Position numbers and translations under genes: made by a program
NCBI RefSeq assembly: GCF_036352135.1
Contig: NZ_CP143578.1
Location: 62,001-126,000 of the forward strand
Source: Metamycoplasma gateae
Lineage (GTDB): Bacteria > Bacillota_I > Bacilli_A > Mycoplasmatales > Metamycoplasmataceae
Direction of reading: 5' to 3'
Length of the DNA stretch: 64,000 nucleotides
Shown: positions 10,036-26,325 of the stretch, one piece after another
How positions within the stretch are numbered: position 1 is the first letter of the stretch
How the letters are laid out: each line of letters begins with the position of its first letter
Notes under the pieces: generated by a model
Databases searched by the model: none
The model's input: only the letters and a program-made list of their open reading frames with translations
What the model was told of the DNA's origin: nothing

Positions 10036-11484
10036 ATGGATAATAAAAACGTTAATAATTCAAGAGAAACGGCGATAGCAAATAACGAAGTTTCTATTCT
10101 TGGGTTATTATTAGCTGAACCTGAAAGTTATTTAAAAATTGCAGTACTAATAAGACCTGAAATGTTTCATTTTAAAAGTAATCAGATTTTATATAGTGCA
10201 ATTTCAGAAGTGTATAATAGATCAAAAAATTTTGACCTTTCAAACCTTTTAGTGTATTTAGAAGAAACCAAGCAAACAAATTTAGTAAATTTTTTATCAA
10301 TGAATACACCAGAGTATTTAGGATATTTAACACAGAATGCAGGTTTTTTTAGCGAGTTAGAAACATATGCAAAAAATTTAATCGATCAATATAAAATTGA
10401 TAAACTTACCCAGTTATTAGAAGAGACAAAAAATACGATAGACAACAAACCATTTTATATATCAGATCTTCTATCAAAGATTCAATTAGATATTATTAAT
10501 ATTGATATATCAGAAATTAATTCATCATACGAAAAAATTGGTGATACAGCAAATAATATCTTGCAACAAATATTGAGAAAAGAAGATAGTGATATAGGTG
10601 TTGGACTTCAACTAGGATTTCCTGAATTAGATGAATGTTTATTAGGATTAAACAAAGGAGATTTAACAATATTAGCAGCAAGACCCGCCATGGGTAAGAC
10701 AGCTTTTGCTTTAAATATTGCAAATAATGTCGCAAAACAAGGAAAGACTGTTTTATTCTTCAGTTTAGAAATGTCTAATCCTCAATTAGTTCAAAGAATG
10801 ATAGCAATCGATTCAAAAGTTCCTATTTATAAATTAAAAACAAAACTTTTAGATACAAACGATCAAAGAAATCTATCACACACAGTTGATGATATGTCTG
10901 GTTGAAATGTCTTTTTAAACGATAAGGCAACCTTGAATATTTCAGACATTACAACACTTTCAAAAAGATTTGCAAGAAATGCAAAAGTTGATTTGGTGAT
11001 AATCGATTATTTACAACTAATCGGTGATAATTCTAAAAGATCACAAGAAAATAGACAATTAGAAGTTGCAAAAATATCTCGCTCGTTAAAACAATTAGGT
11101 AGAGAATTAGAATGCCCAATAATTGCACTTAGTCAACTAAGTCGGGGTGTTGAAAAACGTGAAGATAAAACGCCATTGATATCCGATTTAAGAGAATCGG
11201 GTGCAATAGAACAAGATGCTGATAGAATTATTTTCTTGCACCGTGATGATTATTATAAAAACAAAAAAGCAAATGAGGTTGATAGAAATTCTTCATTTAA
11301 TGAAAATTCAAATCCTGCTGATAATATTTCTATTACAAATGTTATTGTTGCAAAAAATCGTCATGGAGCAACTAAGACAATTCAGCTAGGATTTTCACCT
11401 GAATATAATAAATTCGTTTATGCAAATTTACAAAAAAAACATAGTTTAAATTTCGAAAATATTAATAAGATAAAGGAGGATTAA
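10036..11484 (+). CDS. dnaB: Replicative DNA helicase DnaB/DnaC
   Basis: A 482-residue replicative helicase. It has an N-terminal helical domain beginning near NNEVSILGLLLAEPE, and a RecA-like ATPase with Walker A ARPAMGKTAF (about residues 215-224), Walker B LVIIDYLQLI, and the C-terminal motif SDLRESGAIEQDAD. I start at the ATG at 10036, because AAAGGA at 10024-10029 is spaced correctly for it; the upstream in-frame ATG at 10021 would lie before that site. It unwinds DNA at the replication fork. One Trp TGA lies near 10903. Confidence 0.95.
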
Positions 11485-12866
11485 TGGCAGAAAGACAGAT
11501 AAATGGTAAAAGTATTAAAAAAATAGATAAATCTGTTAAAAAGAAAAAAATAAGTTTGCAACAAAAAAGACAAGCTTATGAACAAAAAATGGCTATTTTA
11601 AATCCACAAAAAGTTAATATTTTTAACATTTGAAAAAAGTATCCAAAAAAAGTTTTATGAATGTTTGTGAGTGCATTTTTATACAACATAGCACTTACTG
11701 TTTTTCTTAAAAAAGCAGCAACAATTGCATCAGGAACATCTTCGTTGGCGCAGATAATAACATTTACAGCCCCTTCAACTTCACAATTTTATGGGTTATT
11801 TTATGTATTAGTTAATTTACCGTTAATGTTTGTTTTTTGACGAATGAACCCTAGAATGTTTATGGTATTAACGTACTATTGAATGTTATTTCAAGTCATA
11901 GTTCAACTTCTATTCATTGAATATAGTGGAAGAGGATCAAATCCAATTGTTAACTTTATTAATCAAAGAATGTCGTTTTATAATCCAGTTGGAGAAGCTA
12001 AATATTATTGAGACCCATTCGGTTTAGATACTCGTGTTGTTTCTCAATTATTATCTAGCGAACAAAAAACTGAAATTATAGCTAACATCTTAAAAAGCAA
12101 CTATAATGGAAACAATGAAATAGTTTTATATTTTCAAAATCAGTTCTTCGCTAAAGATTTAGAATTAATTGCAAACAATTTAAGAAATATAGATAAGAAA
12201 TTTATTGATCCAACTGTTGTTACTCAAGTATTAAATGGAACTGAAATATATGGTGTTTATGATGGACAAAATTGACCAGTTTTAGTTTATTCAATAATTG
12301 GTGGTGCCGCCGAAGGATTTGCTTCAATAATTGCATGAAGACAAAGAGGTTCAATAGGAGGGACATCTGTTATTTCAAACTTTATAGCTTATAAAAATAA
12401 AAAACCTGTTGGCAATGTATTTTTAATGGTAGCAATTTGTTTTTCATCATTCTCAACAATAGTTATAGGTTCATTAGAATATACAAGAAATATTACAGGA
12501 CATGTTTGAGATAGTGATTTATTCCTAGTTAGAGTTTTAGGAACCATCTCATATTTATTGGTATTCTCAATGTTGGTTAATAAATTCTATCCAAAGTATA
12601 AAAAAGTTAAGATTGAAATATATACTAAACATCCAGAAATTGTTGCTGAACAATTTAAGAAAATTGGTTATGTTCACCCATTTAACATTTTTAATGGAGT
12701 AGGTGGGTTTAGTCATGAAGATTTTGGAAAAATCGAAACAGTTGCCCTTTTCTTAGAAAGAGATTTAATTCTTGAAGAAGTAAAAAAAGTTGATAAAACA
12801 GCATGAATTACTACCTCAAATATTCAAGGTGTATCAGGACAATTTGATACGTCATTTGTAGATTAA
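11484..12866 (+). CDS. YitT-family (DUF2179) membrane protein
   Basis: The 460-residue protein has a basic N terminus of about 40 residues, then several hydrophobic segments (for example FVSAFLYNIALTVFLKKAA, YGLFYVLVNLPLMFVFW and SIIGGAAEGFASIIAW). The soluble C terminus resembles the DUF2179 domain of YitT proteins: KIETVALFLERDLILEEVKK, then AWITTSNIQGVSGQF. The insert between the membrane blocks (about residues 150-265) is larger than in typical YitT proteins. Function unknown. It overlaps the dnaB stop by one base and has a strong AAGGAGG site. Confidence 0.75.
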
Positions 12867-12898
12867 GAATCTTAAATAAAGGTTCTTTTTCTTTTCTT
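12865..12898 (+). terminator. Terminator after the YitT-family gene
   Basis: AAGAATC (12865-12871) pairs with GGTTCTT (12881-12887), one G-T pair, followed by a T-rich tail. Confidence 0.6.
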
Positions 12899-12932
12899 TT
12901 TCATAAAATAATTTTTATTTTATTAAAAACCT

Positions 12933-12938
12933 TATAAT
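12933..12938 (+). promoter_or_regulatory. -10 element of mnmA
   Basis: TATAAT 25 bases upstream of the mnmA ATG, which has its own AAAGAGGT Shine-Dalgarno at about 12950-12957. Confidence 0.45.
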
Positions 12939-12963
12939 TTAATATATTTTAAAGAGGTATTAA

Positions 12964-14076
<1,113 letters not shown>

Positions 14077-14082
14077 TTTAAA

Positions 14083-14099
14083 ACTAAGCTTAGCTTAGT
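14083..14099 (+). other. Perfect 7-bp hairpin between mnmA and alaS
   Basis: ACTAAGC (14083-14089) and GCTTAGT (14093-14099) form a tight hairpin with a 3-base loop, 6 bases after the mnmA stop. It lacks a T tail, so it may be a weak terminator, an mRNA 3' end or a processing site ahead of alaS. No T-box elements are visible. Confidence 0.5.
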
Positions 14100-14139
14100 A
14101 TATGAATTAGAAGATAACATTATTAAATTAGGAGTTAAC

Positions 14140-16800
14140 ATGCTTACATCCAAACAAATTAGACAAATGTGATTAGATTTTTTTGAATCAAAAAAACATC
14201 TTGTATTAGAATCAAAATCATTAATTCCTCAAAACGATCCATCATTATTGTGAATTAATTCAGGTGTTGCAACCTTGAAAGATTATTTTAGTGGTAAAAA
14301 AGTTCCACCTGCAAAAAGACTTACAAACTCTCAAAAATCAATTAGAACTAACGATATTGAAAATGTTGGTGTCACTGCAAGACATCACACCTTTTTTGAA
14401 ATGTTAGGAAATTTTTCTATTGGTGATTATTTTAAAAGTGAAGCGATTGAATTCGGATATGAATTCATTTTTGATGTTTTAAAGTTGGAAAAAGAAAAAA
14501 TTTATATTACATATTTTGAAGAAGATTTAGATACTTATAATAAATGAATTGAGTTAGGAATTAGTAAAGATCATTTAATCAAAGGAACTCGTGATACTAA
14601 TTTTTGAGATGTTGGTCAAGGACCTTGTGGACCAGATACTGAGATTTTTTATGATCGTGGGGAAAAATATGACAAACGTGGAATTGAGTTATTAATTAAT
14701 GATATTGAAAATGATAGATATGTAGAAATATGGAATATCGTTTTTTCTCAGTTTAATAATGATGGAGAAAATAATTACACAGAATTAGCGACAAAGAATA
14801 TTGATACTGGTGCAGGATTAGAAAGAATAACATCTATTTTACAAGACGCTCCAACTAATTTTGATACTGATTTATTTTTACCAATAATCAAAAAAACAGA
14901 AACCTTAACTAAATTTAACTACGACATAAATAATTATTTTACAAAGGATTTAAACCAAACTAAAATTAATACATGATTTAAAATTATAGCTGATCATATA
15001 AGAGCTAGCGTTAATGCAATTAATGACGGGGTAAGTCCTTCAAATGTTGGACGTGGTTATATAATTCGTCGTTTAATAAGAAGATCTTATCGTTCAGGTT
15101 TATCTTTAGGAATTCAAGAAAAATCATTCTTATACAAATTAGTAGGTGTTGTAAAAGATTCATTAATTTATGATATTGATGTTGAAAAGGTTTCAAAAGT
15201 AATTAAAGACGAAGAAGAATTATTTGCAAAAACTATAAAAGAAGGTGAGAAGCTTCTTGAACATGAATTAGAAAAAAGAGGATACATAGATTCAAAAACT
15301 GCATTTAAAATGTTTGATACATATGGTTTTCCAATTGAATTAACTGAAGAAATATTAAAAGAAAAAAATATTAAAATAAATCTAAATGAATTTTATGAAT
15401 ACTTAAAAGAACATCAAGAGCGTTCAAAGGGTAATATTGAAGCAGGAATGCAAAAAGTAATTAATTCACTTTCATTAATAAATGATAAAATTTCAGAATT
15501 TATTGGATATGACTACCTAGAATCACAATCAAAAATACTATACCTTTTAAATGAAGAAGAAAAAATCCCAAAAACTGAAAACGATGAATCTATATCTTAT
15601 GTTATTTTAGATAAAACTCCATTTTATGCAACAAGTGGTGGTCAAAATCATGATTTTGGGTTCATTCTTCAAAATGGAAATAAACTTGAAATATTAGATG
15701 TTTTTAAAGATAAATATTGAAATCATGTACATGTTGTAAAAGGAAAAATTAATGACCATGATTTAGTTGAATGTTTTGTTGATAAAGACAAAAGAAAAAA
15801 CTATGCAAGAAACCATAGTTCAACTCATATAATGTTTCATGCTTTACGTAAAACATATAGTAATGAAATAATTGAGCAACTAGGTTCAAATATTCACCCT
15901 GATTACTTTACATTCGACTTTGGTTTAGATCATCGTCCAACAAAAGATGAAATAAAGATGATTGAAAAAATAATGTCCGAATATATTTCGATGTCTGCAA
16001 AAAGAAACTATATTCTAACTTCAATTAAAAATGCTCAAGAACTTGGGGCATATATGACTATTGAAGAATCTGAATATCATGATGCAAATAATGTAAGAGT
16101 TGTAGAATTTGAAAATATAACTAAAGATTTATGTGGGGGAACACACGTTGAAAATTCTTCAGTAATTGAAAACTTTAAGATTGTTTCAGTCGATTCAAAA
16201 GGTACCGGGGTATATCGTTTAAGAGTTATTACTTCTAATTATTTAGTTGATCAATATTTATTAAATGAAATATTGGAAAAACAAAAATTATTAGAATCAT
16301 TGATTAAAAATAATAAGGAATTAAATCCAAATTACAGTATTTCTTATTCTTTAGATATCCCACAAACGCCTGAAGAAAAAGAAAAACTTCTTGATCATTA
16401 TGAAAAAATCGAAGAACAAATAAGAGAAACATATAAAAAATTATTAAAAGAAAAGAATAATGAAATTGTTGATATAAGTGTTTATAAATCTGAATTAATT
16501 AATGATATTAAAACATTTATTATTATAGAAAAAGATACAAATTTATTAAGAAAAGCAATTGTTCAGATTAGAGAAGCAAATTTTGATTCTTTGGTTATTG
16601 GAATGAGTAAAATAAGTGATAACAATTACTTTTTAATTGTTGCTTCAAAAAAATATGATTCAACCAAAATATTTAAAAACTTGACTTCTAATTTAAATGG
16701 TAAAGGTGGCGGTAATAGTATTGTTTCTCAAGGTTCTATTAATATTAATCTAGATGAAGAATCTTTAATAAGTAAAATTAAGGAATTAATTAATGCGTAA
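14140..16800 (+). CDS. alaS: Alanyl-tRNA synthetase
   Basis: A full-length 886-residue AlaS. The N-terminal class II core shows [27 protein letters not shown], and GAGLERI. The editing domain is complete by eye: the zinc-binding HxxxH in [10 protein letters not shown] and CGGTH further on. The C-terminal oligomerisation domain ends with [14 protein letters not shown]. Start: GGAG 6 bases before ATG. The end overlaps ruvX by 8 bases. AlaS-RuvX-DUF1292 is a conserved Firmicutes gene order. Confidence 0.96.
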
Positions 16801-17224
16801 ACTTTCTCTTGATTTAGGTTCTAAAACATGTGGTTTTGCTATTAGTGATATAAATAACATAATTGTTACTGGGCTTGAAAATTTTAGGTTCGAAGAATGA
16901 CATTTTAAAGAGGTAATTAATAAAGTAAAATTTTACATTAATGAAAGTATTTACAAAAATGAAATTGATGCAATTATATTAGGTTATCCTTTACGAATGG
17001 ATTTTTCTAAAAGTGAACGTACTAAGATGGTAGAAAAATTTAAATCAAGATTAGAAAAAGAAATTAACTTACCTATTTATTTTCAAGACGAAAGAGAAAG
17101 TACAATTTTTGCTGAAAATATTCTATACAACTTTGGATTAAATGGAAAAAAGCGGAAAGAAAAGAAAGATGTTTTAGCTGCTCAATTAATTTTGGAAGAT
17201 TTTTTGAAATTAAAAAAAGGATAA
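16793..17224 (+). CDS. ruvX: RuvX/YqgF Holliday junction resolvase-like nuclease
   Basis: A 143-residue RNase H-fold protein: [15 protein letters not shown] (first Asp of the active site), [29 protein letters not shown] (second acidic patch) and a C-terminal [15 protein letters not shown] (final Asp). Family members are implicated in pre-16S rRNA processing (YqgF). The start lies inside the alaS 3' end, and Trp in EEWHF is TGA. Confidence 0.92.
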
Positions 17225-17227
17225 TTT

Positions 17228-17551
17228 ATGAATGAAAATAACTTAAATAAAAAGAATGTAATAAAAATAATGACACCTGAGCGTCAAATTGAATTAGAAG
17301 ACGGCTCAAAAATGTATGTGATTTTTGATTATAATGAAGCTGGCGATAGATATTTAGCATTATTATCTGAAGATGGTGATATTGTTTTTGCAGAGGATAA
17401 AAATAACTCATTGCAAGAAGTATTAGATGATGGAATTTTTGAAATTTTATCTGATTTATTGGGTGATTTTTTAGATGAAAATACCATACTTGACAAAGAT
17501 GGTAATGAAATGCAATTTTTAGAAGAAGATCAAGAAGATAAGGAAAATTAA
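17228..17551 (+). CDS. DUF1292-family acidic protein
   Basis: A 107-residue acidic protein beginning NENNLNKKNVIKIM, with the DUF1292 pattern: a beta-rich core (MYVIFDYNEAGDRYLALL) and an acidic helical tail. In B. subtilis the homologue (yrzB) also follows yrrK/ruvX, so synteny supports the call. Function unknown. AAGGAT precedes the start. Confidence 0.8.
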   Translation: MNENNLNKKNVIKIMTPERQIELEDGSKMYVIFDYNEAGDRYLALLSEDGDIVFAEDKNNSLQEVLDDGIFEILSDLLGDFLDENTILDKDGNEMQFLEEDQEDKEN

Positions 17552-17571
17552 ATTTATAAAAAAATAATATT

Positions 17572-18306
17572 ATGAATGATATATTAAAAAAACATTATTC
17601 AATTTTTAATAATTCAAGCAAATTATCTCCACAAGTAAGAACTGGCCTAATAATATCTATAGTAATAGTGCTTACTATTGCAATAATTATTTTATTTTTA
17701 AGTTTTTTATACAAAAAGAAAGTAGCAAAAAAATATTTTTCGCCCAAAGAAGAGCTTGAAATTCAAAAAATAAAAGAAAAAAATCCTAATTATGGAATTG
17801 TTCTTCATGGAATAAAAAAATACTACCAAAATGACTTGAATGACTTTTTTGTTTGCTTTATCATAAATACAATATATTTAAATGATTATAAATATATATA
17901 TATAGATGATTTAGATAACTATCTTGCTTTATCAATTATAAATTTAGCTAATACAAAAGTTTTTCTAAAAGGTGACATCGATAAAAAAATAAATGATAAA
18001 TTAGCTAATGAATTTCCTGAATTAAATTTTAGTGATTTAAATTCTGTTAGCGAATTAAATAAAAATTATGATTTACAAATAATTTTGAATGAAAATTACG
18101 ATCCGTTAGATTTAATAAATAAGCACACTAGTTTTTTAAATGAAAATGGTATTTTAATAGTTAGCTATAATAATAAAAATAAGTTAAAAATTTTAAAAGA
18201 TGAAGCAAAAAAATATAACTTAAGATATGAAACTTTAAAATTCAAAAACAAAAGTGTTATACTTTTAGCAAAAAATATTATTAAAGAAATACTTAATAAT
18301 AAATAA
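17572..18306 (+). CDS. Membrane-anchored, methyltransferase-like protein
   Basis: The 244-residue protein has one transmembrane segment (about residues 26-48) and a cytoplasmic part with alternating hydrophobic strands (YKYIYIDD, YDLQIILN, ENGILIVSY) that could be a degenerate Rossmann fold. An O-methyltransferase (yrrM) sits between ruvX and greA in Firmicutes, and mycoplasmas are annotated with a putative methyltransferase family (BC85_0335-type) here; I infer this from context. The glycine-rich SAM-binding loop is not recognisable. No Shine-Dalgarno is seen. Confidence 0.55.
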   Translation: MNDILKKHYSIFNNSSKLSPQVRTGLIISIVIVLTIAIIILFLSFLYKKKVAKKYFSPKEELEIQKIKEKNPNYGIVLHGIKKYYQNDLNDFFVCFIINTIYLNDYKYIYIDDLDNYLALSIINLANTKVFLKGDIDKKINDKLANEFPELNFSDLNSVSELNKNYDLQIILNENYDPLDLINKHTSFLNENGILIVSYNNKNKLKILKDEAKKYNLRYETLKFKNKSVILLAKNIIKEILNNK

Positions 18307-18325
18307 TATTAAGGAGATGATTAAA

Positions 18326-18796
18326 ATGGAAGATAAAAAAATTTATTTAACAAAAGAGAGTTTAGAACAATATAAAAAGAGACTTATTTTCTTACAAGAA
18401 GAAGCAAGACCTCAAGTAATTGAAGAAATAAAAGAAGCAAGAAACCAAGGTGACCTTTCTGAAAATGCTGAATACGATGCAGCACGTGATAAACAAGCTG
18501 CAATTGAAAATGAAATTTTAGAAATTCAGCACATTTTAGAAAATGCTATTCTAATAGATGAAGATACAACAGGATCACATATAGTAAAAATTGGTTCAAC
18601 TGCTAAATTGCTAGACTTAAAAACCAAACAGGTTTTAACAGTAACAATTGTTGGTGCATTAGATGCGGACCCATTTAGTGGAAAAATTTCAAACTCATCT
18701 CCATTAGCTAAAGCGATTTTAGGACATAAAGTAGATGAAATAGTTGAAGTCGAAGCTCCTAAAAAATATAAAGTAAAAATAGAATCTATAATGTAA
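18326..18796 (+). CDS. greA: Transcription elongation factor GreA
   Basis: A 156-residue GreA with an N-terminal coiled coil containing the tip motif ARNQGDLSENAEYDAARD (catalytic acidic residues that stimulate RNA polymerase backtrack cleavage) and the C-terminal FKBP-like domain ending GHKVDEIVEVEAPKKYKVKI. AAGGAG at 18311-18316 selects the ATG at 18326 over the in-frame ATG at 18317, which touches the site. Confidence 0.96.
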   Translation: MEDKKIYLTKESLEQYKKRLIFLQEEARPQVIEEIKEARNQGDLSENAEYDAARDKQAAIENEILEIQHILENAILIDEDTTGSHIVKIGSTAKLLDLKTKQVLTVTIVGALDADPFSGKISNSSPLAKAILGHKVDEIVEVEAPKKYKVKIESIM

Positions 18797-18890
18797 TTTT
18801 TTATTTCTATATAAATAACGCAAAATTTATATCAGCATTTATATATTAATATAATAAATAACATAGCTATAATGAAAATATCTTTCACTT

Positions 18891-18920
18891 AAAAAAGGCA
18901 AAAACGCCTTTTTTATTTTA
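18891..18920 (+). terminator. Terminator between greA and the rRNA operon
   Basis: AAAAAAGGC (18891-18899) pairs perfectly with GCCTTTTTT (18906-18914) across a 6-base loop, followed by T-rich sequence. The 18797-19133 gap otherwise holds only this terminator and the rRNA promoter and leader. Confidence 0.85.
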
Positions 18921-19021
18921 TAAACTTTTAAAAAAGTAATATAATTAACCAGTACGCTTTTTTAGAACAAAAAATTGCTAGAAAAAAAATATTTTTTTTA
19001 AAACAAAATTTATTTATAGTG

Positions 19022-19052
19022 TATACTTCTATAAGCGCTCACTTTTGAGTGC
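19022..19052 (+). promoter_or_regulatory. Probable rRNA promoter -10 and leader hairpin
   Basis: TATACT at 19022-19027 is followed, at the position expected for the transcript start, by a 7-bp hairpin (GCGCTCA at 19035-19041 with TGAGTGC at 19046-19052). A second possible -10, TATAAT, lies at 18940-18945. No good -35 is visible for either. Confidence 0.45.
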
Positions 19053-19064
19053 ATAAGAAAGATA

Positions 19065-19089
19065 GTTCTTTGAAAACTGGATACGAATA
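19065..19089 (+). other. 16S rRNA processing stem, 5' strand, with boxA-like repeat
   Basis: Bases 19072-19089 pair with 20684-20700 on the far side of 16S (GGATACGAATA against TATTTGTATCC, one mismatch), forming the long stem that RNase III normally cuts. The segment GTTCTTTGAAAACTG (19065-19079) recurs exactly before 23S at 20719-20733. Confidence 0.75.
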
Positions 19090-19133
19090 CCATAACGTCA
19101 ATTTTAATTTTATAAAACATAATAACCAAATCA

Positions 19134-20654
<1,521 letters not shown>

Positions 20655-20830
20655 CAACGGAGTACACAATGTTATGGAAAAATTATTTGTATCCAGTTTT
20701 GAGAGATTTATCTCTCTTGTTCTTTGAAAACTGAATATCGACATTGAAAAATTAAATTATTAATATTTCAAAGTTTAGATCAACCTATAGAATATATCAT
20801 ACAATAGACAAACAATAGGTCTTATACTAC
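20655..20830 (+). other. 16S-23S spacer without tRNA; processing stems
   Basis: The spacer has no tRNA gene. It contains the 3' strand of the 16S stem (20684-20700) and the 5' strand of the 23S stem (20718-20741), which matches the complement of 23760-23783 at all but one base. The boxA-like GTTCTTTGAAAACTG is at 20719-20733. Confidence 0.8.
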
Positions 20831-23729
<2,899 letters not shown>

Positions 23730-23759
23730 TAATTCTATAGAAGTAATCTAAAATTTAAA

Positions 23760-23783
23760 TCGATATTCAGTTTTCAGAGAACA
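23760..23783 (+). other. 23S rRNA processing stem, 3' strand
   Basis: This segment is the near-perfect reverse complement of 20718-20741 and closes the 23S precursor stem. No 5S rRNA follows. Confidence 0.8.
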
Positions 23784-23788
23784 AAACT

Positions 23789-23820
23789 AAGAGTTATAAT
23801 TGCTCTTTTTTTCTTTTTTT
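23789..23820 (+). terminator. Probable terminator of the rRNA operon
   Basis: AAGAG (23789-23793) and CTCTT (23803-23807) form a short stem followed by a long T-rich run. It is weak but well placed. Confidence 0.5.
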
Positions 23821-23939
23821 AAACAACATTAATTTTAAAAAAAATAAAATATTATAAAATGAGGATTATAGAAATAGTCTTTGTTTTTCTAAATAAAAAA
23901 ATTTCAGTGAATTAAATGCCTCAATACAGGTACTTTTTT

Positions 23940-25066
23940 TGGTGATTTAAAACTGGAGATTAATTTAAATCGGCTGGTACGATCGACTTAATAATCATTG
24001 AGATTATGTGAATGTGTTGCACTATCATAGCTAATTTTATATATTAAATTATTTATAAGACCACATATTTTGTTCATAACCAGTATAACTAATTATATTT
24101 TTGAATTAAATTCGTAAAATTTGTACTATTCTTCGCCTGAATTCAAAACAGGAAATTATTACAATTGATAGTTAAAAAATTTATAAAAAATAAAGAAATA
24201 TTAATTATCTTAAATTTCCTTACAAGTTTGGAGGATATTATAGGGCCTGATAGCCTGTAAAAATAGAGTGCTGAAATACTTGATGTTGCAACATTTGAAG
24301 GCTCTAATCATGCTATGATAGTTTATGGGTACAATAATTATACCGATTCGTTCTTATCATCAAAATGTTTTGGAAATTCAAAAGAAAATCGCACATTATA
24401 TTCTTATTATGCAAATATTTGAGGATCATATTAGTTTTTTGATAAAATTGAAAAAACAAGATATTTAATACTTTCAAGAAAGCTTTTATTTATAAGGAAA
24501 ATAAATTTAGTGGTAAAGAAATTGATGAAATGTTAAAGAGGCAAAGGTATGAATATAAAAAACTGTTTTTTACTTTTGATTTATTTCTAAATATAGTTTT
24601 ATTTTTATTGGTTTTCTTTATTTTTGTTTATATTATTTGAACAAAAAATTATAATAAACAATTCGAAGAAATGACTTCAACACCGCTAGTACATAAAAAA
24701 TATATTAATTGAAGATATTTATATCCAATTTCTTTCTCATTAATTTATTTATCTATTCTTCTATTACAGATTACAAAATTTTCTATTCTTATAAGAAATA
24801 AAAACAGGTTTTTACACAGTTTATTTCCAATGTTCTTTATTAATAAAATCAATTTATTAAATAATAATTTAAAGATTAATAAAGCAAATTTTATAGTATT
24901 TTTTGTTATATTAAATATTTCTTTATTATCCATTGTTGTGTCTGCAATTTTTAATATTATTTCAGATAAGGTTTATTGAAGTTTTATAGTTTTTATTTTT
25001 TACTTTTTAACAATTATGGTTAGTTATGTTCCAATTGTAATTTATTTTCATAAAAAAATACACTAA
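23940..25066 (+). pseudogene. Broken papain-like cysteine peptidase gene
   Basis: Three reading frames carry pieces of one protein. Near 24007-24030 a fragment reads CECVALS, then TAG, then LILY, resembling a catalytic-Cys helix. From 24273 a 50-codon piece reads TFEGSNHAMIVYGYNNY then YYANIWGSY, a catalytic-His block, followed by TAG. From about 24480, in another frame, an open stretch to 25066 encodes at least three or four membrane segments. Mycoplasmas have a putative cysteine peptidase family with a peptidase domain and C-terminal membrane segments, and this order matches. Stops and at least two frameshifts make it a pseudogene. The 5' border is uncertain. The 3' piece alone could give a 178-residue membrane peptide from ATG 24530. 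Confidence 0.7.
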
Positions 25067-25070
25067 AATC

Positions 25071-25100
25071 AATTAGGTAAAATTTTACCTAATTTTTTTA
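25071..25100 (+). terminator. Terminator after the peptidase pseudogene
   Basis: Bases 25071-25094 are a perfect 24-base palindrome (AATTAGGTAAAA and its complement), followed by a T run, starting 4 bases after the pseudogene stop. Confidence 0.8.
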
Positions 25101-25112
25101 TTAAAAATATAT

Positions 25113-25144
25113 AGCAAGATAACTTGCTTTAAATTTGCTACAAT
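25113..25144 (+). promoter_or_regulatory. Promoter region of the M42 peptidase gene
   Basis: A 6-bp hairpin (AGCAAG 25113-25118, CTTGCT 25123-25128) sits just upstream of a -10-like TACAAT at 25139-25144. The gene's Shine-Dalgarno (AGAGGT) is about 11 bases before the ATG. Confidence 0.4.
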
Positions 25145-25187
25145 TTATGTATTAATTTAAATTATTAAAAAGAGGTATTAAATTATT

Positions 25188-26273
25188 ATGGACAAAAAAG
25201 AATTATTTAAAAATAGATTAATTAAATATATGCAAATTGAGGCAATGTCTCGTTATGAAGAACCTGTTGTTAATGAATTAAAAGATTCATTAAAAGAATT
25301 TAACTTTGATGTAATTCGTGATAATCTAGGTTCTGTTATTTTTAGAAAAAAATCAAAAAACCCTAACGCCCCAAGAGTAATGATTGCAGCACATATGGAC
25401 GAAGTTGGATTCATGGTTCGTAATATTGATAAAAAAGGGCAATTATTTTTATCACCAGTAGGTGGTATTTGGCCATCCTCTGTAATTGGTACAAAAGCCA
25501 AATTAGTAACTGATGAAGGAAAAACTTTTTTAGGATTATTTGGACACACAAGTATTCACATTATGCAAGAAAATGAAATTTCAAAAGCAATGACAAATAA
25601 TGAATTATATGCAGACTTTGGATTTAAATCAGATGAAGACGCAAAAGCTCAAGGTACAGGCGTAGGTGATTTAGTTTATATGTCTGGTGAAACCATTTTA
25701 TTTAATGATCCTAATTTAATTGGTGGAAAAGCCATGGATAATAGAGCTGGTGTTACTGTTTTGGAATATGTTGCTAAAGAAATCGGAAATAAGGAATTAG
25801 ATGTTGATTTATATTTAGTAGGTACAGTTCAAGAGGAAGTTGGAACAAGAGGGGCTAGAACAAGTGTTTCATTAATTAAACCAAATGTTGCAATAGCATT
25901 AGATACATGCGCTTCACATGATACACCAAATACAATTCCTGGAAATACTAAATTATATCAAGGTGCAGCTCTAAGGATAAAGGACCGTGGAACAATGATG
26001 GATCCAAAATTAGTTAAAGAATTTCAACATATATCAAGAAAGTATGATATTCCTGCTTATAAATTTGTTGCAATGGGTGGCGGAACTGACGCACATGAAT
26101 TGCAATTTGCCCACGGTGGAGCTGCAACATTAACAATATCATTACCACAAAGATATTTACACAGTCCAATTGGAGTTTGTGCTATTTCAGACTTAATGGC
26201 TGCAGGGGATCTATTAATTAATTTTCTTCAAGATTTTAGCGAAGAAAAATGAGACGAAATTAAATATAACTAA
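25188..26273 (+). CDS. M42-family glutamyl/aminopeptidase
   Basis: A 361-residue metallo-aminopeptidase of family M42. Metal-binding and catalytic motifs are in order: AAHMDEVGFMV (His and Asp), KAMDNRAG (bridging Asp), QEEVGTRGA (catalytic Glu pair), ALDTCASHDTP, and GGGTDAHELQFAHGG with the last His. It would trim peptides in the cytoplasm, useful for an organism dependent on imported peptides. A TGA at 26250-26252 is Trp; the true stop is TAA at 26271-26273. Confidence 0.93.
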
Positions 26274-26290
26274 TTTAAACAAAAGTCTTA

Positions 26291-26325
26291 TAAGATGTAA
26301 GTTGGGCTTGCATCTTATTTATTTT
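26291..26325 (+). terminator. Terminator after the M42 peptidase gene
   Basis: AAGATGTAAG (26292-26301) pairs with CTTGCATCTT (26307-26316), one G-T pair, followed by a T-rich tail. Confidence 0.8.
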
